Position numbers and translations under genes: made by a program. Below, one piece after another: positions 23,282-31,227 of a DNA stretch of 60,675 bases (its first letter is position 1; each line of letters opens with the position of its first letter). The stretch spans positions 1 through 60,675 of the forward strand of contig CATONV010000006.1 of the NCBI GenBank assembly GCA_951801655.1, written 5' to 3'. Below the pieces are notes generated by a model. The model saw nothing but the letters and a program-made list of their open reading frames with translations, searched no databases and had not been told where the DNA came from. Source of the stretch: an uncultured Oscillospiraceae bacterium (GTDB lineage: Bacteria; Bacillota; Clostridia; Oscillospirales; Oscillospiraceae).

Positions 23282-24040
23282 CTAAATATCCAGCTCCAGC
23301 AACACCGGGCAGTGGTCGCTGCCTTCCACATCGGAGAGGATTTCCGCCCGAAGGATTTTCTCTCGCAGCCGGTCAGAGACGATAAAGTAGTCGATGCGCC
23401 ACCCGGCGTTGTTCTTTCGGGCACTAAAGCGGTAGGACCACCAGGAGTAGGCCCCCTCCCTGTCGGGGTAGAGGTATCGGAAGGAGTCGGTAAAGCCGGA
23501 GGAGAGCAGCACGGTCATTTTCTCCCTCTCCTGGTCGGAGAAACCGGCGTTGTCCCGGTTTGTTTTTGGGTTTTTCAGGTCGATCTCCTCATGGGCCACG
23601 TTCAAATCGCCGCAGTAGACCACCGGCTTGGTCTTGTCCAGGGACAGCAGGTAGTCCCGCAGGTCCTCTTCCCACTTCATCCGGTAGTCGATGCGCTTCA
23701 GGCCGTCCTGAGAGTTGGGGGTGTAACAGCACACCAGGTAAAATTTCTCATACTCCAAGGTGATGAGCCGTCCCTCGTGGTCATGCTGGTCGATGTCCAT
23801 GCCGCAGGCTGCGGCGATGGGGGCGTGGGGGGTAAAGACGGCAGTTCCGGAATACCCCTTCTTCTCGGCGGAGTTCCAAAATTCCAAAACGCCCTCCCCC
23901 AGGGGGACGTCCGCTTGGCCCTTCTCCATCTTGGTCTCCTGAAGACAGAGAAAGTCGGGCTTTTGCCCCTGATAGAAGTCCAAAAATCCCTTCTTCATGC
24001 AGGCCCGCAGGCCGTTGACGTTCCAGGAAATGAATGTCAT
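23282..24040 (-). CDS. xth: Exodeoxyribonuclease III
   Basis: A 252-residue Mg-dependent AP endonuclease/3'-5' exonuclease of base excision repair. Visible are SWNVNGLRA at the N-terminus, LQETK with the metal-binding Glu, GDLNVAH with the catalytic Asp/Asn pair, WWSYR, RIDYF and the final GSDHCPV with the catalytic His. All catalytic residues are present and length is normal. It precedes metF in the same direction but a repeat separates them. Confidence 0.97.
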   Translation of the reverse strand: MTFISWNVNGLRACMKKGFLDFYQGQKPDFLCLQETKMEKGQADVPLGEGVLEFWNSAEKKGYSGTAVFTPHAPIAAACGMDIDQHDHEGRLITLEYEKFYLVCCYTPNSQDGLKRIDYRMKWEEDLRDYLLSLDKTKPVVYCGDLNVAHEEIDLKNPKTNRDNAGFSDQEREKMTVLLSSGFTDSFRYLYPDREGAYSWWSYRFSARKNNAGWRIDYFIVSDRLREKILRAEILSDVEGSDHCPVLLELDI

Positions 24041-24074
24041 AGGAGTACTCCTTCAAGCTGGTTGTTTAGATAGA

Positions 24075-25247
24075 TCAATGATTGAGCACCCGCACCCTTA
24101 TCATGTTGGGGATGGCCCGCAGCTCCTCCACGGCCTCCTCGGTGAGGCGGGTGTTCACGTCTACCATGGTGTAGGCGTAGTCCTTCTTAGACTTGTTGGT
24201 CATGTTTTCCACGTTGATGTGGTCGTCGGACAGGGTGGTCATAATCTGTGTCAGCATAGCGGGGACATTTTTGTGAATCAGACAGATCCGGGCGATACCG
24301 CTCCACTCCTGGGCCACATTGGGCAGGTTGACGGAGTTTGTGATATTGCCGTTGAGCAGGTAATCCCGGAGCTGCCGGGCGGCCATCACCGCACAGTTCT
24401 CCTCGCTCTCCGGGGTGGAGGCCCCCAGGTGGGGCAGTGCGATCACATTTTTAGCGGTGGTAATCCGGTCGTCGGGGAAGTCGGTGACATACTTGGCCAC
24501 CCGTCCCGACTCCAGGGCGGCGATCATGTCCTCGTCGTTGACCAGCCCGCCCCTGGCCAGATTGAGAACCCGCACCTGGCCCTTCATCTTGGAAATGGCC
24601 TCGGCGTTGATAAAGTCCTTGGTGGAACCGTTGTAGGGCACGTGAATGGTGATGTAGTCAGACACCCGGTACAGCTCCTCCACGTCCTTCACCACGTGGA
24701 CATGGCGGTCCAGGCGCAGGGCCGCGTCCACCGACAGGAAGGGATCATAGCCGTAGACGTCCATCCCCAGATCCAGGGCGATGTTGCACACCAGGGCACC
24801 GATGGCCCCCAGTCCGATCACGCCCAAAGTCTTCTTGTACAGCTCCGGGCCGACGAAAGCGGACTTGCCCTTCTCCACGGCGGCGGCCACATCCACCTTG
24901 GGGGTATGGGCCTGCTCCTGCAGCCAGTCGGCCCCGCCCAGGATGTCCCGGGAGGCCACCAACATGGCGGCGATGACCAGCTCCTTCACGGCGTTTGCGT
25001 TGGCGCCGGGGGTGTTGAACACCACCACTCCGTTCTCGGAGCAGCGGTCGATGGGGATGTTGTTGGTGCCCGCCCCGGCCCGGGCGATGGCCCGCAGGGA
25101 GTCGGGAAAGACATAGTCGTGCATAGGAGCGGAGCGGACCAGAATACCGTCCTCGTTTTCCAGCTCGTTCCCCACCTGAAAGCGGTCCCGGTCCAGCCGG
25201 GCCAGGCCCACAGAGGAAATTTTGTTCAGTGTTTTAATACGGTACAT
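24075..25247 (-). CDS. serA: D-3-phosphoglycerate dehydrogenase with ACT domain
   Basis: A 390-residue enzyme for the first step of serine synthesis. Order: substrate domain part 1, NAD-binding domain with GVIGLGAIG, catalytic Arg in NLARGG, Glu in DFPDDRIT region and His in LPHLGAST, then a C-terminal ACT domain (about 320-390) that in relatives binds serine for feedback inhibition. serC is encoded about 1 kb upstream on the same strand, completing two of three steps; serB is not seen. A repeat and an XRE gene separate it from the ECF S component gene. Confidence 0.95.
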   Translation of the reverse strand: MYRIKTLNKISSVGLARLDRDRFQVGNELENEDGILVRSAPMHDYVFPDSLRAIARAGAGTNNIPIDRCSENGVVVFNTPGANANAVKELVIAAMLVASRDILGGADWLQEQAHTPKVDVAAAVEKGKSAFVGPELYKKTLGVIGLGAIGALVCNIALDLGMDVYGYDPFLSVDAALRLDRHVHVVKDVEELYRVSDYITIHVPYNGSTKDFINAEAISKMKGQVRVLNLARGGLVNDEDMIAALESGRVAKYVTDFPDDRITTAKNVIALPHLGASTPESEENCAVMAARQLRDYLLNGNITNSVNLPNVAQEWSGIARICLIHKNVPAMLTQIMTTLSDDHINVENMTNKSKKDYAYTMVDVNTRLTEEAVEELRAIPNMIRVRVLNH

Positions 25248-25279
25248 GGAAATTACCTCAGATTCTCAATTAAAATGTT

Positions 25280-25358
25280 TGTAGGGGGCGGATACCATCC
25301 GCCCGCGCAATCATGGGGTGTATGTCGTGATCTCGGGCGGGTAATACCCGCCCCTACG
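25280..25358. repeat. Modular palindromic repeat overlapping the XRE stop codon
   Basis: TGTAGGGGGCGG...CGCCCCTACG with hairpins GGGCGGATACCATCCGCCC and GGGCGGGTAATACCCGCCC. On the minus strand its edge CGTAGGGG supplies the TAG stop of the XRE gene at 25354. Confidence 0.88.
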
Positions 25359-25566
25359 TCCTCTCGTCCGTCAGCCCCACCAGATAGTCCAGCGAGACAT
25401 GGTAGAACTTTGCCATTTGGACAAGAATGGGTGCGGTTGGTTCCCGCTCATCGGTTTCGTAACGTTGATAGGAGTTTAATGAGATACCCAGTTCATGGCT
25501 TACCTCTTTCTGCGTCATATCTCGTTCTTTGCGGAGAAGGGAAAGCCGCTCTGCCAGTATCAACAT
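25354..25566 (-). CDS. XRE-family helix-turn-helix regulator
   Basis: A 70-residue Cro/CI-type protein; MTQKEVSHELGISLNSYQRYETDEREPT (about 17-44) is the helix-turn-helix, and the ending VSLDYLVGLTDERT is common in small clostridial XRE proteins. The start before LILAERLSLL has gggggcggg-type purine-rich sequence upstream. It lies 41 bp after the S-component gene and is probably co-transcribed, so it may control it through the palindrome in that promoter (26183-26197). Its stop codon is contributed by a dispersed repeat. Confidence 0.8.
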   Translation of the reverse strand: MLILAERLSLLRKERDMTQKEVSHELGISLNSYQRYETDEREPTAPILVQMAKFYHVSLDYLVGLTDERT

Positions 25567-25607
25567 TTCTATCCCGCCCCCTTGACACAATCGCGGCTCA
25601 AAACAGC

Positions 25608-26126
25608 TCACACCCGTACCCGCGCCTTCAGCTTCACGCCGTCCAGGGCGGGGGCGATGACGATAAACAGCGCGCCGCTGCCGACGCCCTGGACCAGGGT
25701 GCCCAAAAACTGGGGGACAAAGGCGGCCATAGTCCCGGCCATGGCGCAGCCGGCCAGGGCGTAGGCGGCCGGAGAGAACAGTCCGGCCAGCACCACGGCG
25801 GCGATATTCCGGCGGCACAGAAGTCTCTCCCCCTTGCTGGTGAAGAATAGCACAATCACCGCCTTGATCATTAAGGTGGGCAGCACCCACACCGGGGCGG
25901 TAAGCAGGTCGGCCAGTCCCGCGCCAATGGCGGCCGCGGCCGCGGCGAAGGGGGCGGGCAGCAGGCAGGCGGCCAGATAGATCAGCGCGTCGCCCAGGTG
26001 GATGTAGCCCCCGGTGGGGATGGGAATGTGGAGCATATAGGCCGTCATAATGGTGATGGCCGCGGCAAACAGGGCGGTGAGGACCAGCTGAAGCAGAAAC
26101 TGGTGATTTTTATGTCTTTGCAGCAT
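25608..26126 (-). CDS. ECF transporter S component, vitamin uptake, substrate unknown
   Basis: A 172-residue membrane protein with about five to six hydrophobic segments; IPIPTGGYIHLGDALIYLAACLLP (positions about 34-57) is typical of riboflavin/thiamine/pyridoxine-type ECF substrate-binding proteins. It would work with the shared EcfA/EcfA'/EcfT energising module encoded elsewhere. ggagg precedes the ATG. It lies downstream of serC, whose product needs pyridoxal phosphate, so a B6 substrate is conceivable but only a guess. A dedicated promoter with a palindrome separates it from serC. Confidence 0.85.
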   Translation of the reverse strand: MLQRHKNHQFLLQLVLTALFAAAITIMTAYMLHIPIPTGGYIHLGDALIYLAACLLPAPFAAAAAAIGAGLADLLTAPVWVLPTLMIKAVIVLFFTSKGERLLCRRNIAAVVLAGLFSPAAYALAGCAMAGTMAAFVPQFLGTLVQGVGSGALFIVIAPALDGVKLKARVRV

Positions 26127-26160
26127 GGAAATTCCTCCCTACAAATTGCGATGACATCCA

Positions 26161-26197
26161 GAGTATACGACAAATTTCCTACTTTATCAATAGGATA
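26161..26197 (-). promoter_or_regulatory. Promoter and palindrome of the ECF S-component operon
   Basis: On the minus strand TTGATA (26189-26184) and TATACT (26166-26161) are 17 bp apart. The exact inverted repeat TTATC-5-GATAA (26183-26197) overlaps the -35, a position fit for a repressor such as the downstream XRE protein. Confidence 0.6.
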
Positions 26198-26199
26198 AC

Positions 26200-27291
26200 T
26201 TATCTTTTATTGTTCCTCTCAAAGGCCCGAATGAAATCACACAGCTTCTCCACACCCTCCACCGGCATGGCGTTGTAGATGGAGGCCCGCATTCCGCCGG
26301 TCTTCCGGTGTCCCTTCAGGTTGACAAAGCCGGCCTGTGCGGCCTCCTGGACGAATTTGGTGTCCAGGGCCTCGTCCCCGGTGCGGAAGGTGACGTTCAT
26401 CCCGGAGCGGGAGTCCTTGTCCGCGTGGCAGGTGAACAGCCGGGAGGCGTCCAGCACGTCGTAGAGAAGGCCGGCCCGCTGCCATTTCAGCTTTTCCATC
26501 CCCTCCAAGCCTCCGTTTTCCTCCACCCAATCCAGCACCAGGCCCAGCATGTAAATGCACCAGCAGGGCGGGGTGTTGTACATAGAGTCCTTGTCGATCA
26601 TGGTTTGGTAATTCATCATCAGGGGGGTATAGGGCGTCTCGCGGCCCTGAAGACCATCCTTGATGATGACCACTGTCAGTCCGGCGGGGGCCATGTTCTT
26701 CTGTGCCCCGGCGTAGATAATGCCGAATTTAGACACATCCACCGGCATGGACAGAATATCAGAGGACATGTCGCACACCAGGGGCACGTCCCCGGTCTCG
26801 GGGACATAGTTCCATTCGGTGCCGTAGATGGTGTTGTTGGCGCAGTAATAGAAGTAACTGGCTTCTTTGTCCAGCTTCAGCGCCTCCTGCCGGGGAATGT
26901 AGCAGTGGTTCCGGTCGCTGGTGTCGCAGGCCAGGGTGATTTCACCGTACTTCCCGGCCTCTTTACAGGCCAGTGAGGAGAAATTGCCGGTGACAGCGTA
27001 GTTGGCCCTGCCCGTTCTGCCCATCAGGTTCAGCGGGATCATGGAGAACTGACCGGAGGCGCCCGTCTGAAGGAACAGGATATGGTATCCCTCGGGGATG
27101 TTCATCAGCCGGCGCAGCTTGTCCTGGGTCTCCTGAAAGATATCCAAAAACACCTTGGACCGGTGGCTCATTTCCATCACGGACATACCGCAGCCCCGGT
27201 AGTTGGTAATCTCCGACCCGGCGCGCTCCAGCACGGACAGCGGCAGTACGGAGGGGCCGGCGGCAAAGTTGTAAACACGGGAATTGCTCAT
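26200..27291 (-). CDS. serC: Phosphoserine aminotransferase
   Basis: A 363-residue PLP-dependent enzyme that converts 3-phosphohydroxypyruvate to phosphoserine. It starts SNSRVYNFAAGPSVLP, carries GMSVMEMSHRSK, the PLP lysine in AGAQKNMAPAG, and ends within the class V fold. aaagggg lies 9 bp before the ATG; a longer in-frame start lacks a ribosome-binding site. It has a strong promoter of its own. With serA on the same strand it forms a loose serine-synthesis locus. Confidence 0.97.
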   Translation of the reverse strand: MSNSRVYNFAAGPSVLPLSVLERAGSEITNYRGCGMSVMEMSHRSKVFLDIFQETQDKLRRLMNIPEGYHILFLQTGASGQFSMIPLNLMGRTGRANYAVTGNFSSLACKEAGKYGEITLACDTSDRNHCYIPRQEALKLDKEASYFYYCANNTIYGTEWNYVPETGDVPLVCDMSSDILSMPVDVSKFGIIYAGAQKNMAPAGLTVVIIKDGLQGRETPYTPLMMNYQTMIDKDSMYNTPPCWCIYMLGLVLDWVEENGGLEGMEKLKWQRAGLLYDVLDASRLFTCHADKDSRSGMNVTFRTGDEALDTKFVQEAAQAGFVNLKGHRKTGGMRASIYNAMPVEGVEKLCDFIRAFERNNKR

Positions 27292-27356
27292 TGAGAAAAG
27301 CCCCTTTCTACATGAAATTAATTTACAATTCAGTACAGCGGCGTATACAACCATTC

Positions 27357-27385
27357 ATTATAGACCCGGAAAAAAAGGGTGTCAA
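27357..27385 (-). promoter_or_regulatory. Promoter of serC
   Basis: On the minus strand TTGACA (27385-27380) and TATAAT (27362-27357) are consensus with a 17-bp spacer. The interval 27386-27500 between this and the next promoter is AT-rich and shows no gene. Confidence 0.85.
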
Positions 27386-27500
27386 TGGCAAAAGAAAATA
27401 AGTTGATCGCAGGTCTCCATATGGAACCATTTTCTCCAGAAACTGTATATATTGCACAAAAATTAGAACCTGTTTTTATGTATATTAGATAAAACCGGGC

Positions 27501-27530
27501 TTGACGCAGACTGTCCCCGCCTGCTAAAAT
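27501..27530 (+). promoter_or_regulatory. Promoter of the HPr-like gene, with leader hairpins
   Basis: TTGACG (27501-27506) and TAAAAT (27525-27530) with an 18-bp spacer. The leader then holds AAACCG/CGGTTT (about 27536-27556) and GCGGCATTTGCCGC hairpins before the aaggagg ribosome-binding site. Confidence 0.65.
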
Positions 27531-27618
27531 ACGGGAAACCGTTGAACAGGCGGTTTATCACGCGGCATTTGCCGCAGGAACAAAATTGTTTTGAACGGAA
27601 CGCAAGGAGGTCTTTGCT

Positions 27619-27843
27619 ATGTTTAGAGAAATTGAGATTCGGAACGAGGCGCAGGTTGAAAAAATCAACCAGCTGGCATGCGACGCCCCCTACGAGGTTT
27701 GGCTGAGCTCCGGCAGCGTGATGCTGGATGCCCGCTCTCTGCTGGGTCTGTTCGCCCTGGTGGGCAAGAAGGCCCATGTAGTGGTGGAGGACCATGTCAC
27801 CCCCCGCTCCTTCCAGAAGCTGGTCACCAAAATGGCCCGATAA
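27619..27843 (+). CDS. HPr-like protein lacking the active histidine (Crh-like)
   Basis: A 74-residue protein with the HPr fold order. The C-terminal half, SGSVMLDARSLLGLFALVGKKAHVVVED cut at residues 31-50 for its core, matches the HPr segment around regulatory Ser46; Ser40 is the equivalent. The N-terminal region that should hold His15 reads EAQVEKIN, with no histidine, so it cannot carry sugar phosphate in the PTS. Bacillus Crh has the same two properties and is a CcpA cofactor after phosphorylation by HPr kinase. Role here is inferred. It is a single gene with promoter, aaggagg site and strong terminator. Confidence 0.85.
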   Translation: MFREIEIRNEAQVEKINQLACDAPYEVWLSSGSVMLDARSLLGLFALVGKKAHVVVEDHVTPRSFQKLVTKMAR

Positions 27844-27851
27844 ATTTCTGT

Positions 27852-27890
27852 AAAAAAACTCCCCGACCGTATTACGATCGGGGAGTTTTT
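27852..27890. terminator. Bidirectional terminator between HPr-like and DUF4358 genes
   Basis: AAAAAAACTCCCCGA...TCGGGGAGTTTTT: nine-bp GC stem with A and T runs on both sides, serving both convergent genes. Confidence 0.92.
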
Positions 27891-27891
27891 G

Positions 27892-28353
27892 TCACTCTAC
27901 AGCCTTTTTTGCGGCGTCCAGGTCGTCGGCCACCACCAGCAGAAGGGTATTCTCTTTCCGGCTGATCAGGGCGTTTTCCAGCTTTGGGATTTCTGCCGGG
28001 CGGTAGTCCGTGTTGGCCTCGATCTGCCTTTGAACATAGTCCTTCAGGGCTCCCTCCGCCGTTTCCGCCTGGTCCGCGCCGGCCAGCACCAGCACCGCCG
28101 CCTCCTCGCAGGTGGCCCCGGCGGAGCGCAGAACAGCGCAGTCCGTCATCTCCTCCGGTTTCAGGCCGCAGTCCTCCAGCCCATACAGGGCAAAGGCGAC
28201 CTCCCCGTCCAGCTCCTCCAGCTCCTCGGAGAAGACTCCGGCCTTCGCCATGGCCTGAACATCCCCTGTCTGATAGCCCTTCCCGCCGCCGCCGCAGCCG
28301 GCCAGCGCCAGAAGCAGCGTCAGCGCCAGGACGGTTTGTAACAGCTTTTTCAT
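27892..28353 (-). CDS. DUF4358 lipoprotein
   Basis: A 153-residue lipoprotein: signal peptide with lipobox LAGC (Cys20), a glycine-rich spacer, then a mixed alpha/beta domain with an alternating pattern ending LLLVVADDLDAAKKAVE. It is predicted to be anchored outside the membrane. Its ATG overlaps the stop of the SGNH hydrolase gene by 4 bp, so the two are coupled. In other gut Firmicutes I recall DUF4358 genes beside SGNH hydrolases and MBOAT acyltransferases that modify cell-surface polymers; no MBOAT is present here. Function unknown. Confidence 0.85.
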   Translation of the reverse strand: MKKLLQTVLALTLLLALAGCGGGGKGYQTGDVQAMAKAGVFSEELEELDGEVAFALYGLEDCGLKPEEMTDCAVLRSAGATCEEAAVLVLAGADQAETAEGALKDYVQRQIEANTDYRPAEIPKLENALISRKENTLLLVVADDLDAAKKAVE

Positions 28354-29300
28354 CCTTGCACACTCCCATCCTCCGTTGAAGTATCCGTCTCGGCCTCCGG
28401 AACGGCGGGCGGCCCGTCCGGGTACAGAACGTCAAACTCCACCGTGTGTGTCTTAAGGTAATCCAGCCACTGCCTGCACGGGTCTTTTTTCAGGTGGACA
28501 CCGTCCCGGCTGGCGTCGTCAGGCAGAGAACCGTTCTCATCGGCGAACACGCTGTATACGTCCAGATAGACCACCTGTTTTTCCTCCGCCGCCTGGCGCA
28601 TCAGATCGTTGTACACCCGCAGATGGTCATTGGTCAGATAGTCCCGCCCGGAAGCCTCCATAATCTGTCCCTCGTTCACCGGGATCAGTCCCTGAATGTA
28701 GATCACCGCCTCTGGCTGCAGCCGCCGTATCTCGTCGATGGCGGCGCAGTAGCTGCGGTAAAAGCCCTTGTCGTTGCGGTAGCCCAGCTCATTAATGCCC
28801 AGGGAGATATAGACCTTGCCATACTTCTCCAGGGCCAGGGCCTCCAGCAGGGTGTACGATTCCCCCTCTATGGTGAGGGCCTTTTTCTCTGCCAGCTTAA
28901 AAATGGACAGACCGTTGGAGGTCAGATTTTTGCCGGCGCTGATGCCGCTGTAGAGCATAAAACCGTCCGTGCGGGAGTCGCCCACAAAGGCGGCGTCGTC
29001 AAAGTAGCTGTTGTCCACCGCCTCTCTCTCCGGGGCAGGCTGGGAGAAGTCGTATGTCGGTTTCGGCTGGTCAATCGAAATCGTACCGACAGTCTCCGTC
29101 TCTCTCTGCGTCCCGGACTGGGCGGCACTGCCGGGCTGAGGCGGCGGATTTTTGTCCCAGTATTTTTGATAAATCATCACCGCCGCAGCGGCCATCATCA
29201 CCACAATGGCGGCCACAGCCAGCAAAATCACAACTGTGCCGGACTTGGCCACCCGTTTCCCCTGATAGTTGTCGGACAAGTTTTCCCCCCCTCTCCCCAT
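28350..29300 (-). CDS. Membrane-anchored SGNH/GDSL-like hydrolase
   Basis: A 316-residue protein with a cytoplasmic basic N-terminus, one membrane helix (about 21-44), a Pro/Gln-rich linker and an extracellular SGNH domain: block I FVGDSR (Ser109), block III SLGINELGY, block V DGVHLK with the Asp-His pair. Such domains act as esterases or O-acetyltransferase partners on cell-wall glycans. A TTG eight codons in (before SDNYQ) has gaggggg at better distance than the first ATG, so the true start may be there. It is coupled to the DUF4358 lipoprotein. Confidence 0.85.
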   Translation of the reverse strand: MGRGGENLSDNYQGKRVAKSGTVVILLAVAAIVVMMAAAAVMIYQKYWDKNPPPQPGSAAQSGTQRETETVGTISIDQPKPTYDFSQPAPEREAVDNSYFDDAAFVGDSRTDGFMLYSGISAGKNLTSNGLSIFKLAEKKALTIEGESYTLLEALALEKYGKVYISLGINELGYRNDKGFYRSYCAAIDEIRRLQPEAVIYIQGLIPVNEGQIMEASGRDYLTNDHLRVYNDLMRQAAEEKQVVYLDVYSVFADENGSLPDDASRDGVHLKKDPCRQWLDYLKTHTVEFDVLYPDGPPAVPEAETDTSTEDGSVQG

Positions 29301-29431
29301 AGGTCAAACCCTGTCGAAATCGCTATCTATCAGGATACCATATTTTTATTAAATTTCAAGTGACAAAACTGTTACAAACTTTTCCTTTATTTGGGAGTTT
29401 TGTCTCTCCGGCGTCTCGCGCCAAATAATTC

Positions 29432-29462
29432 AGCGTGCCGCGGTTTCTCCCCGCAGCACGCT
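29432..29462 (-). terminator. Hairpin after the GH25 gene
   Basis: AGCGTGC-GCGG/CCGC-GCACGCT stem of 11 bp with one mismatch; the minus-strand tail is GAATTATTT, so termination is possible but weak. Confidence 0.5.
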
Positions 29463-29468
29463 TCCAGG

Positions 29469-30437
29469 TCAACGCAGATCCAGATCCAGGTCCACATCTC
29501 CCTGGATTCCGGCCACCTGTCCAGTGTGAGTATACTGCCAGAGATCGAAGTGATAGTAGAAATCCGGTATTGTGTCATACTCCGCCAGCCACAGGGTATA
29601 CTCCGTCAGCTCCCGCAGGTCGTAGCGCAGGTAGCCCAGACTCTGGTTGAAGTAGACCGCCGGCTGATATCCCGCCTGCCTGATCTTGGCGCAGAAGGCA
29701 TCGGCGCACCGGGTCAGGGTGTCGTTGTCCAAGGTCTCGGTTCGGGCCCCGTTCCCCGGGGCGATCGGTTCCCAGTCAAAGGCGATGGGGTAGGCAATCT
29801 CATATCCCTCCACCGCGTTCAGGACGTAGGCCGCCTCCTCCTCCGCCTCCTCCGGGGTGATGGCCTGGGAGAAGAAGTACACGCCCACATCCAGTCCGGC
29901 GCCCAAGGCTCCGTCCAGGTTGGTCTCAAAGGTCTGATCCATAAACAGGCCGCCCTCGGTGTAGCCCCGGTAACCCAGGCGGAGTATGGCGAAGTCGATG
30001 CCGTCCGCTGCCACCGCCTGCCAGTCGATATCCTTCTGATAGGTGGACACATCCACCCCCGTTTTGGCCCGCACTCCGTCCTTCTCATAGGCCACCCGGC
30101 CTGCGCTGTCCGACAAGAAGGCACTGCGGTCATAGGGATTCAGGGGCATTCCCTCCAGGGGGGTCATCACCCGATCGCCGAATCGAAAGGTAACCGGCTC
30201 CTCCGCAGAGACATCGGCTTGCTGCTCCGGCTGCTGCTCCGGTCTCAGGGTCAGAAACAGGGCTGTCCCGGCCAGAATCAGGGCCAGTATGGAAATTGCC
30301 AGCGCCGCGCCGCTCAGCTTGTTCCCTGTGGATGGCTCGGGCCCCTGCCGGGAGCGGGGCTGATAGCGGATCTCAGGAGCAGGAGATTGAAATGCTGCTT
30401 CCTGAACAGTGTCCTGCTCCGGAGGATAGGTATTCAT
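29469..30437 (-). CDS. Membrane-anchored GH25 lysozyme
   Basis: A 322-residue protein with a proline/glutamine-rich cytoplasmic N-terminus, one transmembrane helix (about 41-65), a spacer, and a glycoside hydrolase family 25 domain (about 125-322). The domain begins GVDVSTYQKDIDWQAV, has the catalytic Asp/Glu pair in AFDWEP, and ends in LWQYTHTGQVAGIQGDVDLD, the family C-terminus. It cuts muramic acid bonds in peptidoglycan at the cell surface. It lies next to the spoIIIA operon but has its own ribosome-binding site (gaggga) and is separated by a terminator; a sporulation role is possible only by position. Confidence 0.93.
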   Translation of the reverse strand: MNTYPPEQDTVQEAAFQSPAPEIRYQPRSRQGPEPSTGNKLSGAALAISILALILAGTALFLTLRPEQQPEQQADVSAEEPVTFRFGDRVMTPLEGMPLNPYDRSAFLSDSAGRVAYEKDGVRAKTGVDVSTYQKDIDWQAVAADGIDFAILRLGYRGYTEGGLFMDQTFETNLDGALGAGLDVGVYFFSQAITPEEAEEEAAYVLNAVEGYEIAYPIAFDWEPIAPGNGARTETLDNDTLTRCADAFCAKIRQAGYQPAVYFNQSLGYLRYDLRELTEYTLWLAEYDTIPDFYYHFDLWQYTHTGQVAGIQGDVDLDLDLR

Positions 30438-30512
30438 AGGCTTCCCTCATTTCGACGATTTTTTCCATTGTAACATATCGGCCAAAAAACCGCAATCATA
30501 AGCGCAAGTCAA

Positions 30513-30542
30513 GAAAAAGGAGGCCCCCTTCCGGAGCCTCCC
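30513..30542 (-). terminator. Terminator of the spoIIIA operon
   Basis: Stem GGAGGC/GCCTCC with an inner TCCGGA segment, followed on the minus strand by TTTTTC. Confidence 0.85.
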
Positions 30543-30558
30543 TTCTATTCCACTTCCA

Positions 30559-31182
30559 TTATTCCACTTCAATAATGGTAATCTGGTCCGCCGTAAAGCC
30601 GGCTGCCTGCTTGACCACATCCAAAATCTTGGCGGTATCCGACTCGGTGAGTCCTCCCTCCGGGGCGGAGACGGCCAGGGACAAAGCGTCCTCCCCGATA
30701 AAGGCCACGCAGTCGGTATAGCCTTTGGCCACCACCAGGTTTTCGATCTGGGCCTCGGTGACAGTGTAGTCGGCCATGGTCTGTATGTTGTCGTTGAGCT
30801 GATTTTTCACCGCCTCATCGGCGTCCTCCCGGGCTGCAGCGTCCTGGAGAAGAGACAGGGCGCTGTCCCTGGCCTGCTGCCGGTTGAGGCGGGCGGTGGC
30901 GAAATAGGCGCCGGCTTCCCCCTCAGTCTGAGTACCTCCGGTCTGCGTATTGTCGGCGTTCTCGCCGGTCTGAGTCCCGGTCTGGTTGTCCCCATTCACC
31001 AGGGGATCTCTGGTCTGGCCACCCACCATGGCGGACTGCCCCAGGGTTTTGCCGGCATCGGTATCGTTCTGTTTGCCGTAGTTCCAATTCAGATACACCG
31101 CCGCGCACACAAACAGGGCGATTGCCGCCACCACCGCGTTCCGCTTCCACAGCTGCGACCAGTCGGTCTTCTTCGTTCTCAT
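30559..31182 (-). CDS. spoIIIAH: Stage III sporulation protein AH
   Basis: A 207-residue protein with a single N-terminal membrane helix (about 14-31), a Gln/Thr/Gly-rich low-complexity linker (about 48-88), and the C-terminal ring-building domain from about residue 90. SpoIIIAH in the mother cell binds SpoIIQ from the forespore to form the feeding-tube channel. It is the last gene of the operon and follows spoIIIAG by 45 bp. The linker TQTGENADNTQTGGTQTEGE is longer and more repetitive than in Bacillus. Confidence 0.92.
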   Translation of the reverse strand: MRTKKTDWSQLWKRNAVVAAIALFVCAAVYLNWNYGKQNDTDAGKTLGQSAMVGGQTRDPLVNGDNQTGTQTGENADNTQTGGTQTEGEAGAYFATARLNRQQARDSALSLLQDAAAREDADEAVKNQLNDNIQTMADYTVTEAQIENLVVAKGYTDCVAFIGEDALSLAVSAPEGGLTESDTAKILDVVKQAAGFTADQITIIEVE

Positions 31183-31227
31183 GACAATTCCTCCTTATTT
31201 TTAGGCTTCTCTCCTCCGGGGAGAAAA

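Noticed and set aside
26127-27618. Serine or methionine T-box, or SAM riboswitch, near serC and metF
   Set aside because: Leaders are too short (about 60 nt for serC) and no T-box or SAM-I conserved sequence was recognised.
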